DNA from: Polyangiaceae bacterium
GTDB lineage: Bacteria; Myxococcota_A; Polyangia; Polyangiales; Polyangiaceae
Length of the DNA: 62,908 nt
Assembly: GCA_016929495.1 (NCBI GenBank)
Contig: JAFGIS010000249.1
Coordinates: 1 to 62,908 of the forward strand
Direction: 5' to 3'
The position numbers and the translations under genes were made by a program. Each line of letters opens with the position of its first letter. The stretch's first letter is position 1. Shown here piece after piece: positions 61,216 to 62,908 of this stretch. Below the pieces are notes generated by a model. The model made no database searches, was not told where the DNA came from, and saw only the letters and a program-made list of their open reading frames with translations.

Positions 61216-62093
61216 GTGGCCCATGGGTTCGTCGATCGGATCGCGCTTCGCAACTACAAGAGCATTGCCGCGTGTGATCTGAAGCTCGGACCGCTGACTT
61301 TTCTCGTTGGCCCGAACGGTTCAGGCAAGAGCAACTTCCTGGATGCGCTGCGGCTGGTCGCCGACGGCCTCAATCTGCCTCTGGATCATGCGATCCGGGA
61401 ACGGGGAGGGATCGACGACGTGCGTCGGCGCTCGACCGGACATCCTCACAACGTCGGGATCCGTCTGGAGCTGCGCGTTGCACCCGAATCGAGCAGAGCC
61501 CTGTTTGCGTTCGAGATCGCCGCAAAACAGAATGGAGCCTTCGACATCAAGGAGGAACGCTGCTGGGTGAAAGAGGCGTACTACCTGGTGCAGCGGGGAG
61601 AAATCGTGGATTGCTCGCTGCCGAATCCCCCGAGAGCCGCACCAGACCGGCTCTACCTGATGAACCTGTCGGGCGTGGACGCGTTTCGACCGCTGTACGA
61701 CGCAATGACCGCGATGAGCTTCTACAATCTGAACCCGGAGGAGATGACGCCCCCTGCGATCTCGGGCCGAAGCTGCTGGCCAGGGCGGCTTCGACCGGGA
61801 CCGCGTCCGCGGTCGCCGTCGTGCTGGCTCACAGGGAGTACGAAGCGTGGTTTCTGGCGTCGGCTGCATCACTGACGGGCGAATGCGGGCTCTCGCAAGA
61901 GCTCGAACCACCGCCCGACCCGGAGAGCATACGCGACGCCAAGGGATGGCTGCGCCACCACATGACAGAGGGGAGCTACCGGGAAGTGGTTCACCAACCG
62001 AATCTCACTGCCAAGATGGACCTCGAGCAGGCGCGACGAGCAGGGTCGTTCGAGAAGCTGTGGCGAGAGGTGACGAGGATGCTGGCCGGGTAG
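61216..62093 (+). pseudogene. Deletion fusion of an AAA_21-type ATPase and a DUF4276-like protein
   Basis: From GTG 61216 the protein has Walker A GPNGSGKS (about 32-39) and reads as an ATPase to about 61750 (MSFYNLNPEEMTPP). From there the reading changes frame and becomes LGPKLLARAAS, then AVAVVLAHREYEAWFLASAA and HMTEGSYREVVHQPNLTAKM, the C-terminal half of a DUF4276-like protein. These two families are usually adjacent, separate genes. An internal deletion with a frameshift joined them, so the ATPase frame stops at 61873-61875 and the other runs to 62093. The Walker B half of the ATPase is missing, so the module is inactive. Confidence 0.78.
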
Positions 62094-62110
62094 GGGGTCG
62101 CCACGGTACC

Positions 62111-62908
62111 CTACCCGTCAATCGCCCCGAGCTCGCGATGCCGCGTCTCCGGCAACACCCACACCCAGCTCGCCGTGAGCAGTGCCAGCACCACCGGCAC
62201 ACCGAGCCCACCCTCGACGCCGTGCCGCGCTACGAAGAAGCCCACCACGACCGGGGCGAACAGCTGCACTCCGCGCGCGCAGTTGTACGTCGTGCCCATG
62301 GCGAAGTTGCGTACGTCGGTGGGGAACAGCTCGGCCAACAGGGCGCCGAAGCCCGCCGTGCACCCGGAGCCCAGCCCCATGGCGAACAAGACGAGCCAGA
62401 ACGCGGTGGGGTGGGCCAGCAGGGCGTGCCAGTGGAAGGCGATGCCGTAGACCGCCGCGGCCGTGAGCAGCGAATAGCCGGTGAACGCAGCGCGGCGTCC
62501 ATGGCGGTCCGCGATCAGCCCGAAGCTCAGCATGCCGAGCAGCTGTCCGAGCTGGGCTGTCAGGATCCAGAGCGCCGAGCGAGCCACGGGCTGGCCCAGG
62601 TGCTGCTGCAAGAGCTTGGGCAGCCACGTGTAGCAGGTCCAGTACGTGCCGAGCTTGAACACGCCCAGCAGCCAGCCCTTGCCCATGACGCCGAGCAGGC
62701 GCGCGCGTGCCAGGCGCCGAAGCGCCGAGAGGGGAGAAAGAGCCCGCTCGTGCTGCCTGTCCCACAGCGCCGATTCCGGCAGGTGCCGTCGCACGACCAG
62801 CGCCAGCGCCGCCGACGCCGACGAAACCAGAAACACCGCACGCCAGCCGATGAGAGGCGCCACGAGCAGGCCCGTCACCGCCGCGAGGGCCACACCCACC
62901 GGCTCGCC
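62111..62908 (-). CDS. MFS transporter, C-terminal part (cut by the window edge)
   Basis: The 265 codons present cover about the last seven membrane segments of a Major Facilitator protein: GWRAVFLVSSASAALALVV, HLPESALWDRQH after the central loop, then GLIADRHGRRAAFTGYSLL (the A-like loop DRHGRR) and ELFPTDVRNFAMGTTYN. The pattern suits the sugar/carboxylate (sialate- or shikimate-type) branch. Substrate unknown. It converges on the ATPase-DUF4276 relic 17 bp away. The start lies beyond the right edge. Confidence 0.9.
   Translation of the reverse strand, partial: GEPVGVALAAVTGLLVAPLIGWRAVFLVSSASAALALVVRRHLPESALWDRQHERALSPLSALRRLARARLLGVMGKGWLLGVFKLGTYWTCYTWLPKLLQQHLGQPVARSALWILTAQLGQLLGMLSFGLIADRHGRRAAFTGYSLLTAAAVYGIAFHWHALLAHPTAFWLVLFAMGLGSGCTAGFGALLAELFPTDVRNFAMGTTYNCARGVQLFAPVVVGFFVARHGVEGGLGVPVVLALLTASWVWVLPETRHRELGAIDG

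Noticed and set aside
1..62908. tRNA, rRNA, CRISPR array and intact IS
   Set aside because: No cloverleaf-type sequence, repeat-spacer array or full transposase was seen on reading both strands; absence by eye is not proof.

Overview
The window comes from a very GC-rich bacterium with dense coding on both strands. GTG starts and ATGA or GTGA junctions are frequent. Several secreted lipoproteins carry long Gly-Gly-rich tethers. With the giant multi-domain proteins, the Fic and MoxR genes and an ABC-type Kdo capsule locus, this suggests a myxobacterium-like organism (Myxococcota, probably Polyangia). That placement is inference from style and content; no rRNA or other marker gene is present. 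I saw no tRNA, rRNA, CRISPR array or intact insertion sequence.

Layout. 1-2.5 kb (minus): the end of a moxR/DUF58 pair, a small membrane protein, and an AbrB-like/Doc toxin-antitoxin pair. 3.2-16.6 kb (minus): one long operon, read from kdsD downward: kdsD, a small lipoprotein, kpsM, kpsT, kpsE, kpsD, kdsA, a kdsC-kdsB fusion, kpsC, kpsS, and lastly a membrane-anchored pseudokinase. It holds its own Kdo supply, the Kdo linker transferases and the ABC exporter. 16.7-23 kb: a DUF3943 outer-membrane-type protein, divergent from a giant 2-hydroxyacyl-CoA-dehydratase-activase-like protein. 23-25.6 kb: a small exported-protein relic, a perfect hairpin, a BASS transporter and a Stealth-type sugar-phosphate transferase.

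26.5-35.3 kb: a sulfatase, an RHH/MazF toxin-antitoxin pair, and a carbohydrate-degrading set of tethered lipoproteins (GH30 and GH105), mixed with small exported proteins and decayed genes. 35.5-36 kb: a DsrE gene run into the tail of a lost tusA. 36.1-47.6 kb: two giant paralogues (FkbM methyltransferase, coiled coil, GT2) facing away from each other around a hydrolase-GSCFA fusion, with the relic of a third copy between them. 47.6-50.8 kb: three unrecognised envelope proteins. 50.9-56.3 kb: a CDF metal transporter, then a tight operon of Rieske protein, cytochrome b and two cytochrome-bd-like subunits, the first with a fused cytochrome c domain.

56.3-62.1 kb looks like a worn toxin-antitoxin/defence island: an ATPase gene broken by one in-frame stop with a coupled 48-aa Cys protein, a DUF5714-like protein, short repeats, a Fic AMPylase, a Phd/PIN pair with a clean operator, and an ATPase fused by deletion to a DUF4276-like tail. 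An MFS transporter runs off the right edge.

How the parts fit (inference). KdsD, KdsA, KdsC-B, KpsC and KpsS would build a poly-Kdo linker on a lipid anchor, and KpsM, T, E and D would export the finished capsule. No repeat-unit polymerase lies in the operon, so it must be elsewhere; the Stealth and giant GT2 proteins are nearby candidates for surface-glycan work. Rieske and cytochrome b would take electrons from quinol and could pass them to the c-haem on the bd-like subunit.
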